Below, in pieces: positions 1 to 10,028 of a DNA stretch of 64,000 nucleotides. A program made the translations under genes and the position numbers. The DNA is from Stictocephala bisonia (taxonomy: Eukaryota > Arthropoda > Insecta > Hemiptera > Membracidae). The first letter of the stretch is position 1. The number at the start of each line of letters is the position of its first letter. Location of the stretch: contig JAQJVL010000156.1 in NCBI GenBank assembly GCA_035578905.1, positions 682,001 to 746,000 of the forward strand. The letters run 5' to 3'. The notes beneath the pieces were generated by a model. The model worked only from the letters and a program-made list of their open reading frames with translations, had not been told where the DNA came from and ran no database searches.

Positions 1-96
1 TAACTGAACATTATAACTGAACATCATTATAACTGAACATCGTTATAACTGAACATCATTATAACTGAACATCGTTATAACTAAACATCATTATAA
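1..96. repeat. 16-bp minisatellite, window edge
   Basis: About six head-to-tail copies of a 16-bp unit, ATAACTGAACATCATT, alternating with a variant that has G for A at position 14. The last copy is degenerate (CTAAACATC). The array is cut by the window edge, so its true length is unknown. No coding potential. Confidence 0.9.
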
Positions 97-984
97 ATGG
101 TTTGTTCAGCATATTCAGCGGCAAAAGTTTGAAAATTGAAAGCAATTTAAATTAATAACAATACTATAATATGCTAATTTATTGTTGTAATTATACAAAG
201 AACGCACAAAAGAACATTTAATAATAATTAGGAGTCTGTAGGCAAACAAATGAAAGATATCCGCCAGTCTTTAGGTATAACCACTTTTGTATAAATAAAT
301 TCTTATTTATAAACAGGTTGTAATCGGCTCATTTCTATGTGACATAAACTAAATCCTAAATTAGTTTTACTTCGGGCCTACCTCTTAGTCGGCCAATAAC
401 AATGATTTTTTCAAAATTAATAAACATTTACTTACCAATATCGGAAAGTCTTTAGGAATATGCTGCAATTTTATTCAGTAGATTTATGCTATTAATGAAT
501 TGTCATTGCTGTTGTTACTATTCCTATTATTATTATTGATATTATTAATTTAAATAACTGTTAGTTCTCAAACTTTAGCCACCGTTAACATGTAAATCTA
601 AACTATACAGGCCCTGTACGTTAAGCAGTATTACTATTGCCAACATTAATCAAGTTTATTTATAAAATTTCATTTTTTATACCGTCAGAAAACTGTTAAA
701 AACATTTGAAGTCTTAAATAATGATAAATGCTCTAGGATTATGAGCTATATGCTTAAAATTACATACGTTAGGCTTAACATTGTAACTATATCGTCTTCA
801 GAATTATAGAAAACCATCTCAATTTTAATTTAAATTGCCAAAGGATCATTATTTAATTTAAAGCTTGATAAAATTAATAAAGATAAATAAATTGAATAGC
901 GTGTAAACTAGAATTTTGTTTAGATAATCTTAAACGTTAGGTTTATTTATATTATAGTCTAATTCCATTATAGGTTTATTTAAA
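97..984. other. AT-rich stretch, no gene seen
   Basis: AT-rich sequence with dense stops in all frames. I see no exon-like segment, RNA gene or recognisable transposon end. Confidence 0.6.
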
Positions 985-1140
985 GGGAGCATTTCTCTCC
1001 GCGAAGAACGCTTAAAACATGGGGTTCTATTTCAATGATTCGGTCTGTAATAATAACCGTATCGTAACAGTAATTGAAGTGTCATTTGATATGTGAAGAC
1101 CATTCTAGTTGACCATGAGTTGGTTTTGTAAAAAATTGAG

Positions 1141-1191
<51 letters not shown>

Positions 1192-1377
1192 TTTATAGTT
1201 AAATGACATGTGAAACTTTCAATGTTATTATTGATGATTTTAGATTTAAAAAACTCTTAATGTCAACTTATCGCCCACTAGGATGGGCCTTTAGTAATCA
1301 TACAGTGTTCACTATAACTCATAATAATGAATAAAAACGAACCATGCAGTTGAAATAGAAAACAACGTTTGGCCCGC
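985..1377. mobile_element. MITE-like repeat, family C, copy 1
   Basis: This segment aligns along its length with 35745-36103. Shared blocks include CAATGATTCGGTC, TTGAAGTGTCATT, GCCCACTAG and GAACCATGCA/GAACCGTACA near the right end. The two ends of each copy are imperfect inverted repeats: a left block of the type AAACA(C/T)GGGTTCTA(T/G)TTCAATGATTCGG is mirrored by a right block reading GAACC...TGAAATAGAAAAC. There is no open frame, so it is a non-autonomous DNA element of unassigned superfamily. This copy holds an internal (TA)n tract and abuts the next MITE. Confidence 0.7.
1145..1194. repeat. (TA)n followed by T tract
   Basis: Simple dinucleotide repeat of about 39 bp followed by about 11 T, inside the family C element. 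The other family C copy lacks it at the same place, so it expanded after insertion. Confidence 0.95.
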
Positions 1378-1383
1378 TGACGA

Positions 1384-1823
1384 GACAATTGCAGGGCTGA
1401 CAGGGGCTGACGGCCATATTGGTTTCAATCCCATAAGAACAATGTTATTTTTTAACCGGACATACGATCACGCGTATCCAAATTAAAGAGTTATTTGTAA
1501 ATGGATTTTTCCCAAACAAATTGCATTTTATCAAGGATGAAATTGTGTGTTGGAATTGCTTTGCGAATTTCTGATTAGTTTCATAGAAAAAATGTAAAAA
1601 CTATTTAGTTTGAAGTTTTAATTTTCACCTATTTTTCAAAACTAGGCGTATGTATTCAACATATCAAAAGCAAACCCACTGCGCAATATGATAACGTTTA
1701 AAATGACACCTCATACACAACTTTTGGTCAAGTAATAACGACCAATAACAAAAAATATGGATTAGCAAACAACATTGTTCTTATAGGATTAAAACCAATA
1801 TGGCCGACAGTGGCTGCAGACTC
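1384..1823. mobile_element. MITE with TTAA right flank, family D, copy 1
   Basis: It has long inverted ends. The left end contains GGCTGACGGCCATATTGG and CATAAGAACAATGTTATT. The right end contains AACATTGTTCTTATAGG and CCAATATGGCCGACAG, ending CTGCAGACTC before TTAA at 1824-1827. It aligns internally with 28757-29135. The left terminus is degraded and lacks the clean GAGTCTGCAG end. There is no ORF. A TTAA flank is typical of piggyBac-superfamily elements, but the termini are not the canonical piggyBac ones, so that assignment is an inference. Confidence 0.7.
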
Positions 1824-2029
1824 TTAAGTAGCCTTCGTCAAAAAAGTTAAGCTAAAATTGTACATGTAGTTAGTACTGGAAACTGGCTATAATTTGGCTT
1901 ATACTTGGTTAAATAATTTTCCTCAATTTAACTGTGGAGGTTCGTTAAGGCAGAGCTTCACATCCTGTAGGTAGCCTAGCCGGTTTGATACCAATCAGAA
2001 TAAAACAAACTTTCAAGGACTAGTTCACA

Positions 2030-2426
2030 GATGGGAAACCTAGTTCTGGGAAGGATCTGTCAAAACTTGCTAAGCTTGATGTTCTTTTAGCATCTTGTTA
2101 TGATGTTATGTACCCATCTACAGTATATACTAAACCACTCGTCGGATCGGCATGAAACTTTAAGAAGTTGTAGAGTTCACTCCCGGGAAGGTTTCTGGCA
2201 TGATTTCATTCTATTTCAAATCAAGGGCTCCACCCCACTGGGCTTTGAAGTTTCAATGATAATGTAATGGACTTTATTTATTTGACACCATCTTTTGTTA
2301 CAAACAAATAAAATGAACACTTTTGAAATAGGCTAAGTGATGCTTATTGAAATTTAACATTTAAAATAAACTAAAACATTACTGATGATATGTTAATCCC
2401 GTAACAATGCACGGGTAAACAGCTAG
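2030..2426 (+). mobile_element. Non-autonomous Helitron, 3' end visible
   Basis: The right end has Helitron 3' hallmarks: a hairpin (CCCGT, 8-nt loop, ACGGG, 2398-2415), then CTAG at 2423-2426 followed by host T. The body at about 2140-2260 (GATCGGCATGAAACTTTA, CTCCCGGGAAGG) resembles the body of the minus-strand Helitron at 9196-9804 (GATCGCCATGAAACTTTA, CTCCCGAGATGG), which supports the call. No Rep/helicase ORF is present. The left boundary is not defined and is only an estimate. Confidence 0.7.
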
Positions 2427-3338
2427 TTCCTTGTATAGAAAAAAACTTCTTATTCTTGTAAATATATTTTTAAGGACAGAAAATGTTAAAATTCCTCTTC
2501 GTTTAGATAAGCTATATTTACTCAGCTATTGTTTTTCTTCATACAAATGTTCCATTAAGCCTATTTCAAATATAGCTTACAGTTAAGTTATATATGAACT
2601 CTAATAAGTGAAGCTTAAAAAACACAACACTTAAAAAAAAGGAATCATTTAACACAATGGAGTTTCCCTGTTTTTGAAAACATGAAGAAATGACCATGTT
2701 CGATTTGGAAGGGGGATAATGAAGCTGTTTTAAAATGAATTATTTTATAATAACATAGATTTAATTTCTGTTTCTTCTATGACTTAGTTTTAATATTAAA
2801 TGACATTTATAATATTTTGACTTCGTTCTAAGATGCATTTTATTATATAACTTTTAGTGTTGGCACTGTTTATTAATTATTTTATTTATCACCTCCAACG
2901 GTACAACACCATTAAAATATATATGGATGCAAATTACAACATTCCAAGATAGCAACAATATTAAATGAAAGCTAAGACTAATATCACAGAATATAGACAG
3001 ATATCTGTCTATATTCTGTGCTAATATGTAAGGTTGTATATAGGCCTATTATGAATAATAATAACCAGCTACAGTAAGAAAAGCAGGACAGCAAACAAAA
3101 TAGCAATAAACCATAAAATTAAACAATGCAAATAAAATTATCAACACAAATATAATATATAGCCTACATTAAATAACAAGAATAAAATATATTAAAAAAT
3201 AATCAAACAAGTAGGCCTATGCCAAAATAACAAAAAATAACCACAAAGTACAAAAATTGAAAACAATGTTAAACAATTGTAGAGAATTTGAAGGCTCAAA
3301 ATAAAAATACTGTATTTGAATCCTGAGTTCTGACTAGG
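2427..3338. other. AT-rich stretch with one perfect palindrome
   Basis: No gene, exon or transposon end is recognised apart from the palindrome listed separately. Stops are dense in all frames. Confidence 0.5.
2985..3020. repeat. 36-bp perfect palindrome, no spacer
   Basis: An 18-bp arm, CACAGAATATAGACAGAT, is followed directly by its exact reverse complement. It could extrude as a cruciform. No family identity. Confidence 0.95.
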
Positions 3339-3836
3339 ATGGTTTGGGCATATGAAGTTGTCGGAGAAATCTTTCAGTTGTTAAGGTGGGTGTTTCCTAA
3401 ACTGTCAAGTCTCCGCTGGAAAGTCAAGAACCAACTAGTAGATATGCCTTTTTACCGTCAGTGGGCTAAAACACGTTTTCTTGTTTCAAGTTATCTACGG
3501 TTGGTTCTACCACACACTGTACGGATATTAACGTTCCAGCCTTGTCAACCATATTTTATTGTGGCTATTTTGTATTTAAAATCGTCAAGAATTACATTAA
3601 AAGTTTCACTAGCCTATTTTAGAGCAAACATCTTCAAAAATACTAAATGTTTACAAAGCCAACTGAAAGTCCACTATATCGTATCTTCACCTATCAAATC
3701 ACGCCTCCATAATAATACAGTCATTACTACGGACCTAATCCTTGAAATAATAACACAGATTATTTTTTACTTTTTTCTTGAAGCGAAATGGAACATTATT
3801 CTCTCATCCAAACTCATCAGACTTTGGTGCCTTTAA
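3339..3836 (+). CDS. Hypothetical ORF, 165 aa, unrecognised
   Basis: This is the longest open frame in the window that is neither a tandem repeat nor a transposase. It starts at ATG (context CTAGGATGG) and ends at TAA, with an AATAAA hexamer immediately after the stop. The predicted product is basic and hydrophobic, with aromatic-rich stretches such as IIFYFFLEAKW near residues 140-152. I see no signal peptide pattern, known domain or repeat. From base composition I would expect only a few hundredths to about a tenth of such an ORF by chance in 64 kb. It could be an orphan gene, a decayed transposon fragment or chance. Confidence 0.22.
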   Translation: MVWAYEVVGEIFQLLRWVFPKLSSLRWKVKNQLVDMPFYRQWAKTRFLVSSYLRLVLPHTVRILTFQPCQPYFIVAILYLKSSRITLKVSLAYFRANIFKNTKCLQSQLKVHYIVSSPIKSRLHNNTVITTDLILEIITQIIFYFFLEAKWNIILSSKLIRLWCL

Positions 3837-3948
3837 AAATAAATAAATACTAATCTTATCTTTGATAGGCACAGTTTACCTACAGTTCACCTACAATTTA
3901 GGCCTACCTGTTTGATTTTCAAACACAATTAGTAATTATTTATCACGC

Positions 3949-4536
3949 TTAAGGTGGTGCAATCGGTTATCTGTTTTTTCTTCTTCTAATTTTATAATAA
4001 AAATTAGTTAATATACCTTCCCTTGAGACAGGAAAAATATATAAAATATTTTTTAACCGCTATATTAGAACTTGTGGCCTTATGAAGTAGTTGATTTTAA
4101 ATCAGTGTTAAGACAACGCCATTCGAAGTACAAATTAAATTTTTTATAACTTCGTTTTTTACATATAACTGAAGTGATTAAGATGTTTTTAATTTTTTTA
4201 ATGTAAAAATATTTATAATTTTAAATGTAACAAATGGTATTTTCACAATTAATATTATAAATATTTGTACATTACAAAAATAAAAAACACCTTAATCCCT
4301 TCAGTTATAGCCTACCTATGTAAAAATACGTAGTTATAACAAATTAAATTTGTACTTCGAACGGTTTTGTCTTAACACCGATTTAAAATCAGCTACTTCA
4401 TAAGGCCACAAGTTATAATGTGATGGTTAACAAAATTACTATGTATTTTCCTGTCTCAAGGGAAGGTACATTAACTAATTTTGATTACAAAATTGGGAAG
4501 TAATGAACTCACCTAAAACCGATTGTAGGCCCTACA
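3949..4536. mobile_element. Foldback (palindromic) element
   Basis: Two arms of about 250 bp are inverted copies of each other. Landmarks on the left are CAATCGGTTAT, CTTCCCTTGAGACAGGAAAA, TTGTGGCCTTATGAAGTAG and ATTCGAAGTACAAATTAAAT. Their complements occur in reverse order on the right (4295-4530). The short centre (4190-4290) is AT-rich and also partly self-complementary. No ORF is present. The ends carry GGTG/CACC. It is a non-autonomous MITE or foldback element of unassigned superfamily. Confidence 0.8.
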
Positions 4537-6972
4537 ACTTTATGAATATATTGTATTTAGTATGATAAAATGTCTTTCAAGATTACCATTTCTTCATTTG
4601 AAGTGACCTAAATATCTCACAAGTAATATATAACTAATTAAGACCCAAAAGTAGGCATAGTCTCCAGCCAGCTCACTTTCAGCACACTGGAGTTTGTCAA
4701 AGTGTTATCTGTACGTAAACAGAAGAAAGCTGTTGTTTTACATTATTCATTTTTATCTATAGGCTACATACTTTTAGGTCATTGATAAGTAACTTAGACG
4801 CCTATAAGCCAACGGTTTGTAGACTACGTCTCGTCATCGTTTAAAATAGTTTTACTCAACACAGGCTTTTAACATAAATAAAATAAAAAATAAATAAATA
4901 TTGTTGCTCATATAAATTAAAATTTATACTGGCCCCACAAATTTATAATTTTTAGTTTGTAAGTTTTACTTGAGTGTTGTTTTATTTTAAATTCTGTAAC
5001 AATTTAAAACAGCGGAAAGGGATGCTTGTCGACAGTAGGCCAATTGGCATTGTTAGTTTAATTTGGTTGTAAACCAACTGACAAGTAGGCCTATGTAGAC
5101 TATATTTGTAACAAATCCCAAATGTTATAATCATTGTCTACAAACATGTAAATACGTTTTTACGTTTTAAATACGGTTTAAAAAAAGATAAAACTTGATT
5201 TACATATTAAAAATAACAATTCTTAAATTGTGGTTTAAGAAAACGATTAATCTTTATAGCCTATCAAAGGTCATATGAAACAAAATAATCATTATAGGCC
5301 TAGTTGTGACAGGATTAATTACAATTGAAAACTATATATTTATAGGCTAATTTTTAATAATCTAATGTTTACTAACCATAAACCAAAATTTAAAATTTTT
5401 TAGAAGGGCTATATTTTAAAGTTAAAATTTGTCTACGCAATTAATATACATTCACTAAGGAATCACTATAATAAAATATTAATAAACAGAAAAAACGAAA
5501 TGTTGTACATTAAAACATAATTTTACAAGCTTTACTAAACTATTACAATAATACGGCTCCTTTACGGAAGGCCCCAAAGAGGGTGCAAAATGCCGATAAA
5601 ATCTAGATAACTACTCACACCAATTCCAACAAGAGTAAAACTGCGTTTAAAAGAAAACACACTAATGATCGATGTTTAAACTCAACATAAAAATACAGAA
5701 TAAGCAATAATATAACTAAAAGGGTTTAAACACCCACACATTACATTTTAAGCAGAAAACTTGACGTGATAAAACAACTATAATAAACCAACGTAATTAA
5801 AACAATACACAATAAATTGACGTGCACATTTGTTGGTTAGAAGAGCGATTGGTTTTAATTCTTAATAAGTAGTCTTCATCAATGATTATATTTAATTAAT
5901 TGTTTTTAATAATTCATTATGAGTTACCAGAAATTAAAAATTAAGAAGATATTGCACTGATTTACATTTGTGATTACAGCCGCACTTCCAGGTCTTCAGT
6001 ATTTTATAGACCCTAACTAACTTTTACTTGAAATAGTGATGTTCAATTATGTTTCAAAGTTAATTTATTCAAAAGAAATTTATATAAATCAGTTATTAAC
6101 TTGCACAAGATTGATTTTAGGCATATTAGTCTCCGTCCTTGAAATATTTGGCCTAACACAAGACTGTTCCACAGCCGTGTGAATACCAAAATCACTTGAG
6201 GATTGTTTTCAAATTAAATTCCGTTGTATAACAATAAATTTTCAAATTTGTTGAATTAATTTAAATTAGGTAATGACATTCAAATTTACTTTTACTATTT
6301 ACATGTTATCAGATAATTATAAGGTCATATTAGGCCTACTTTAAATAAAATGGAGAATCCACTCCATCACCTCCTGTAAGGCCTGTAATAATCATCGACA
6401 TAATTCATTTTATTCCTGTTAAGAACAAAATTCTCTTAATAAAAACCTGTGAAACGTTTCACACTTATTCAGAAATGCATTTGGAATAAGTTTAGTAGGC
6501 CTATGTATTATACTATATGACTCAATATTTATTCTCACTCATTATATTTCCCAATTTAAATAGGAATCGAAGGAACAGCTTTCCTCGTCGTAATTCCCCA
6601 TAGACTGTTGTAATCTATTCCCAGAGCGACCTTGTTCTGTACAAGTTAACGATGAATAGAAGAGTAAATGGGAAAGGGGACTTTACTATAGATGGTCTTG
6701 TAACAGACACTTCGGGAGGGTGTCAGGCTCTCCCCCCCTCTTGTAGCACACCTCCACTTGCTCCCCTCTTCGACAAATTGGGGAGGGTAGATAGAACAGA
6801 CTGCCACCTCCATACGGCCTGTACTTCTGTCAATGTCTGTTCCTACCTTGGAAAATCCCATTTGTTTTACTTTTACAGCTTTTTGAAATAGAACTGAACA
6901 CAAAAAGTAGGTAGGATTACGAGTCTGCAGGGATATTCGCCATACTGGATTTATTCCCATAAGCGTTTCGTA
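4537..6972. other. AT-rich stretch, no supported gene
   Basis: Mostly low-complexity AT-rich DNA containing several TAGGCCTA motifs. At 6650-7090 open frames of 79 codons (+) and 148 codons (-) overlap on opposite strands. The minus one runs into the MITE at 6973, and neither resembles a known protein. A short less AT-rich patch lies at 6660-6860. No transposon ends are seen before 6973. Confidence 0.5.
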
Positions 6973-7432
6973 CAGGGTGGGGAAAAATATAGAAACACTT
7001 TCACAACTTTTGTATGACTTCAATTGTAAAAGTGAAATCTTGTACATGATCATGGTTATAAAGTACATATTTTTTAACACCATTAGCGACACTTAATCTT
7101 TTAAGGGGGACGGCCCATGAGGAGTTAAACGAAAATCTTCAACGTAAGCCTAAGTTGAGTTTGGTATCAAATGAAAGATCTATTCAAGATAAACTAACTG
7201 CCACAAACCGGACTTCGAAAGGTTAATCCTTTTCTGAGTAGCGGTCATTTGAATTTCAAAGTAACTAATTTGAACAATATTAGGCCTATTTATCCGCTAT
7301 TTAACGGTTTTAAGGAAACTATTCTGCTCAAAACTATACCTTATGGAATGGAATTATTAATTAAATTATCAAATTATCTATTGAACAAAATAACATTGTT
7401 GTGAAAGCGTTTCCATTTTATTTCCCATCCTG
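6973..7432. mobile_element. CAGGGTG-ended MITE, family E, copy 1
   Basis: It is flanked by TA on both sides (6971-6972 and 7433-7434). The inverted ends are CAGGGTGGGGAAAAATATAG...CACTTTCACAAC on the left and GTTGTGAAAGCG...TTTCCCATCCTG on the right. A second copy in the opposite orientation is at 20802-21297, sharing for example CTTGTACATGATCATGGTTA and AACACCATTAGC. A TA target and CAG-type ends point to a Tc1/mariner-mobilised MITE; the superfamily is inferred. There is no intact ORF. Confidence 0.8.
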
Positions 7433-8379
7433 TATGGGGAAAAGCACTGGCTTTTAACGATTTGCCTGAAAATAATTTTTACGTAGTTTCAAAAAGCGTA
7501 AAGGTTGCTAGAGATTCCACTTTTTACTAAAAATTTTAATTGTTCGTTGGTACTGTCATAAAAATCATAAAATAAAATCCAAGATTTTAATTTCACCACG
7601 AATCAATGTTTATTAAAAAGTGCAACTCTTTCCCTCTATCAAATGATGCAAAATATATAATTTTCCCATTAATCATTGTCACAGTCCGGCTTAGCATTTA
7701 CCACTGCTTATGGAATATAAATCCAACATGGCGACTGCCTCTGCAGACTCCTAACAAACATATTTAATTGATATAAATTATTTATACAAAAATATAACCA
7801 ACATGATTTAATTCCAATATTTAAAATTATATTTAGATTTTCAATGGAAATTAAATAAACCAATTCAACATTCACAAAAATGTTAACGTTTTCAAACGCT
7901 GAAAATCTGGACATGTTACTAAGACCAATTAATCTATAGATCTGTATTCATTGGTAAGACCAGCTGCAGTAAAATAAAAAATGAAAACAAAATTCCTGCT
8001 CTATTATTTTTAGTTAAAATAATTTTGTTTATACTCCGGATTCAAACTGGTAATTTTTGTGTGAAGCAAAAACGAATCAGGGGTATATTCGATTGCTATA
8101 AAACGCACAATAGGCCTACTGCGGCATCCACTTATTAGTAGTAAGTTGTAATTAATTTTTTTAAAGATCGCATTTAAAATATACTTACTGTACAATTACA
8201 GAGCCCAAACAAGGTTGCGTTGAGTGAATTATACTCGTTTTAATGAATCTGCTGACTTGACTTGAGCGCGGTTAGTGGAGCTTGAGATTGTCAAAATAGT
8301 GCACTGCGTCTGGCAATCTATATATTAAAAAGAGGACAATATATTTTATAGATTAAAACTAATCTTTGTAAATCTAAAG
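7433..8379. other. AT-rich stretch with a MITE end fragment
   Basis: No gene seen. ORFs of 60-70 codons on the minus strand look like chance. A family D terminal fragment is listed separately. Confidence 0.5.
7722..7756. mobile_element. Terminal fragment of TTAA MITE, family D
   Basis: About 35 bp match the right end of the family D elements (CCAACATGGCGACTG, CCTCTGCAGACTC). The following TTAA is altered to CTAA, and the rest of the element is not visible upstream. Confidence 0.55.
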
Positions 8380-8533
8380 TAAAGATTACTACATTTATCC
8401 CTGAGTATTTGAGGGGAACAAGGAAGAGACTGACAAGGTGCTGGCGCTTCCATCTGCCTTGAGAAATGGAGAATTAACAACACGTCACACTAACTCGACA
8501 CACATTTACCGCACTATTTAATTTGACCTCTGT
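8380..8533 (+). repeat. Dispersed repeat family B, partial copy
   Basis: It shares with 41438-41682, 32515-32672 and 54625-54850 the blocks TACTACATTTATCCCTGAG, GACTGACAAGGTGCTGGCG, ACTCGACACACATT and the end block GACCTCTG. The 5' portion seen in other copies is absent or eroded. No open frame. Confidence 0.75.
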
Positions 8534-9152
8534 TTTCTTCTTCTCTGAGCTCTCGGCGACTTGAGCAAACTTACAGAAAACTAGCTGACTTTTCGACATG
8601 AGGAATGTTCCTCTTATAGAAATTTGTATACATTGCTAAGAGTAGGCCTAAATAACAGTTTTAATTTAAGGGATGCTTTACTGTCGCGCCATCTTGGTTC
8701 TGGTCAATTCTCCGTGAAATCAATGTTAAAATAATAAGTAGATTTTGTTCGTATTTCTTCCATTAAATTATGTCATTTTGTGAGTATAGTAGTGGAGAAC
8801 GTTTATTGCTTGGCGCATTTTAATGTTTGTGGTACACTTACTTAACATTTTTCTAATTAAAAAAAAAAAAAAATAAGTAAAATGAAAATAACAAATAAAT
8901 AAGAAAAACCAATAAACAATCAAATTTGAATTGATTGTGTAGGAGGAACAGTTAAAATCGGATATTGAACAATCGCTTTAAAGGACTACTTGTGAATCTG
9001 TTTTTGTTTGATTTGAGACAATTTGTCTTTGGTTTTGTGGATTATAGCCTACTCATGCTGGCTGGAAATCGTGCCGGAAGTTTACACAAATTTCTGATCG
9101 ATCCAGCTTCCCTTACACTCATTTTGATTCCAACTTTAAGGTGCTTTGTAAT
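8534..9152. other. No supported gene; YY1/Pho-like motif
   Basis: No exon is recognised. CGCGCCATCTTGG at about 8685-8697 contains the GCCAT core used by YY1/Pleiohomeotic proteins. This is a motif match only. The 65-codon ORF at 8965 looks like chance. Confidence 0.4.
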
Positions 9153-10028
9153 TGGTCGGTAGAGTAGTTGGCTTAAAGCCCAGCTTCATATAATACTAGG
9201 GGACACCCCTGCACGCTTCGCGTGCCAACCCCAACGCTCTCTGCGCTCGATACACCTCGGCCTTCGGCCTCGGCATGTGACTTTTGACTACAAATAATAA
9301 TAGATTAACTGCGTCATAAAAACATAAAACATGTCATAAAAAGTAAACTGCAAAACAAATAATTATTTATTTTTTATTTTCACGTTTCACCACATGTTTT
9401 AATTACCGAGGAAAAAGAACACCAAATACAGATCACCTGATCAAGTAAAAGTAGTGTGTGTTACACTCTCAAGGTGAAATGTAGAACTACAATAAATCAA
9501 AACATATACAGTACTGTTGTTGTGAGAACTTCAATCTGCTTATGGCATGTGAAACTACATTAAACCACACAGTCATATGTTTTTTGTAAACAATTCAGAT
9601 TCTCCATTTGAATAACATGGGATCTTTAGGAGCCCGTGGGGCGGGACCCTGTGGACGGATCTGCATCAAAAACCATCTCGGGAGTATACAGGACAACATC
9701 CTAAAGTTTCATGGCGATCGGTTGGATGGTTTGGCAGCGCATAAACTTCAAACATATATATTTATATATCTACAAACATCCTCTTTTATAAATATAGACG
9801 CTGATGGTTCTCAGTTCGGAGTCATAATAAATGTTGAAAGGAATCAGCTGATTACCACCGGCTGTTCATTTGTTATTGGGCCTTAATTTATTAATGACAC
9901 TCTCTAAGGAATAATCGGCCTTAGTTTGTAACAATGACTAGATTCGCTTTTCTACACTTATCACACTAATTCGAAATCCATATTCGCCCATATCTTGACG
10001 ATCAGCGTCTTAAGAATAAATAAATAAA
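9153..10028 (+). mobile_element. tRNA-derived SINE, family A, split by a Helitron
   Basis: The head GGTCGGTAGAGTAGTTGG (box A-like, 9154-9171) and CCCAGCTTCAT are followed, after a 609-bp insertion, by GGTTCTCAGTTCGGAG (box B-like) and the SINE body. Body blocks are AATCAGCTGATTACCACCGG, TTATTGGGCC, TCTCTAAGGAATA, GGCCTTAGTTTGTAACAATG and ATATCTTGACGATCAGCGTC, ending in AATAAATAAATAAA. The same order occurs uninterrupted at 41173 and 50381. SINEs are transcribed by RNA polymerase III and mobilised by LINEs. No LINE partner is visible. Confidence 0.85.
9196..9804 (-). mobile_element. Complete non-autonomous Helitron, 609 bp
   Basis: Read on the minus strand, the element starts TCAGCGTCTATATTTATAAA. 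It ends with a GC hairpin (GCACGCGAAGCGTGC), a short tail and CTAG, followed by host T. This matches the Helitron rules: 5' TC, subterminal 3' hairpin, CTRR end, insertion between A and T, no target duplication. Removing it rejoins the family A SINE at A9195|T9805 in register with the uninterrupted copies. Further GC hairpins (GGCCTTCGGCC) lie just inside the end. It has no Rep/helicase gene, so it would need an autonomous partner. Confidence 0.88.

Noticed and set aside
6652..6891. Possible Gsc first exon with an eh1-like FTIDGLV peptide
   Set aside because: The motif match is partial. The frame overlaps an opposite-strand ORF, has no suitable donor in the right phase, and the surrounding residues do not resemble Goosecoid.
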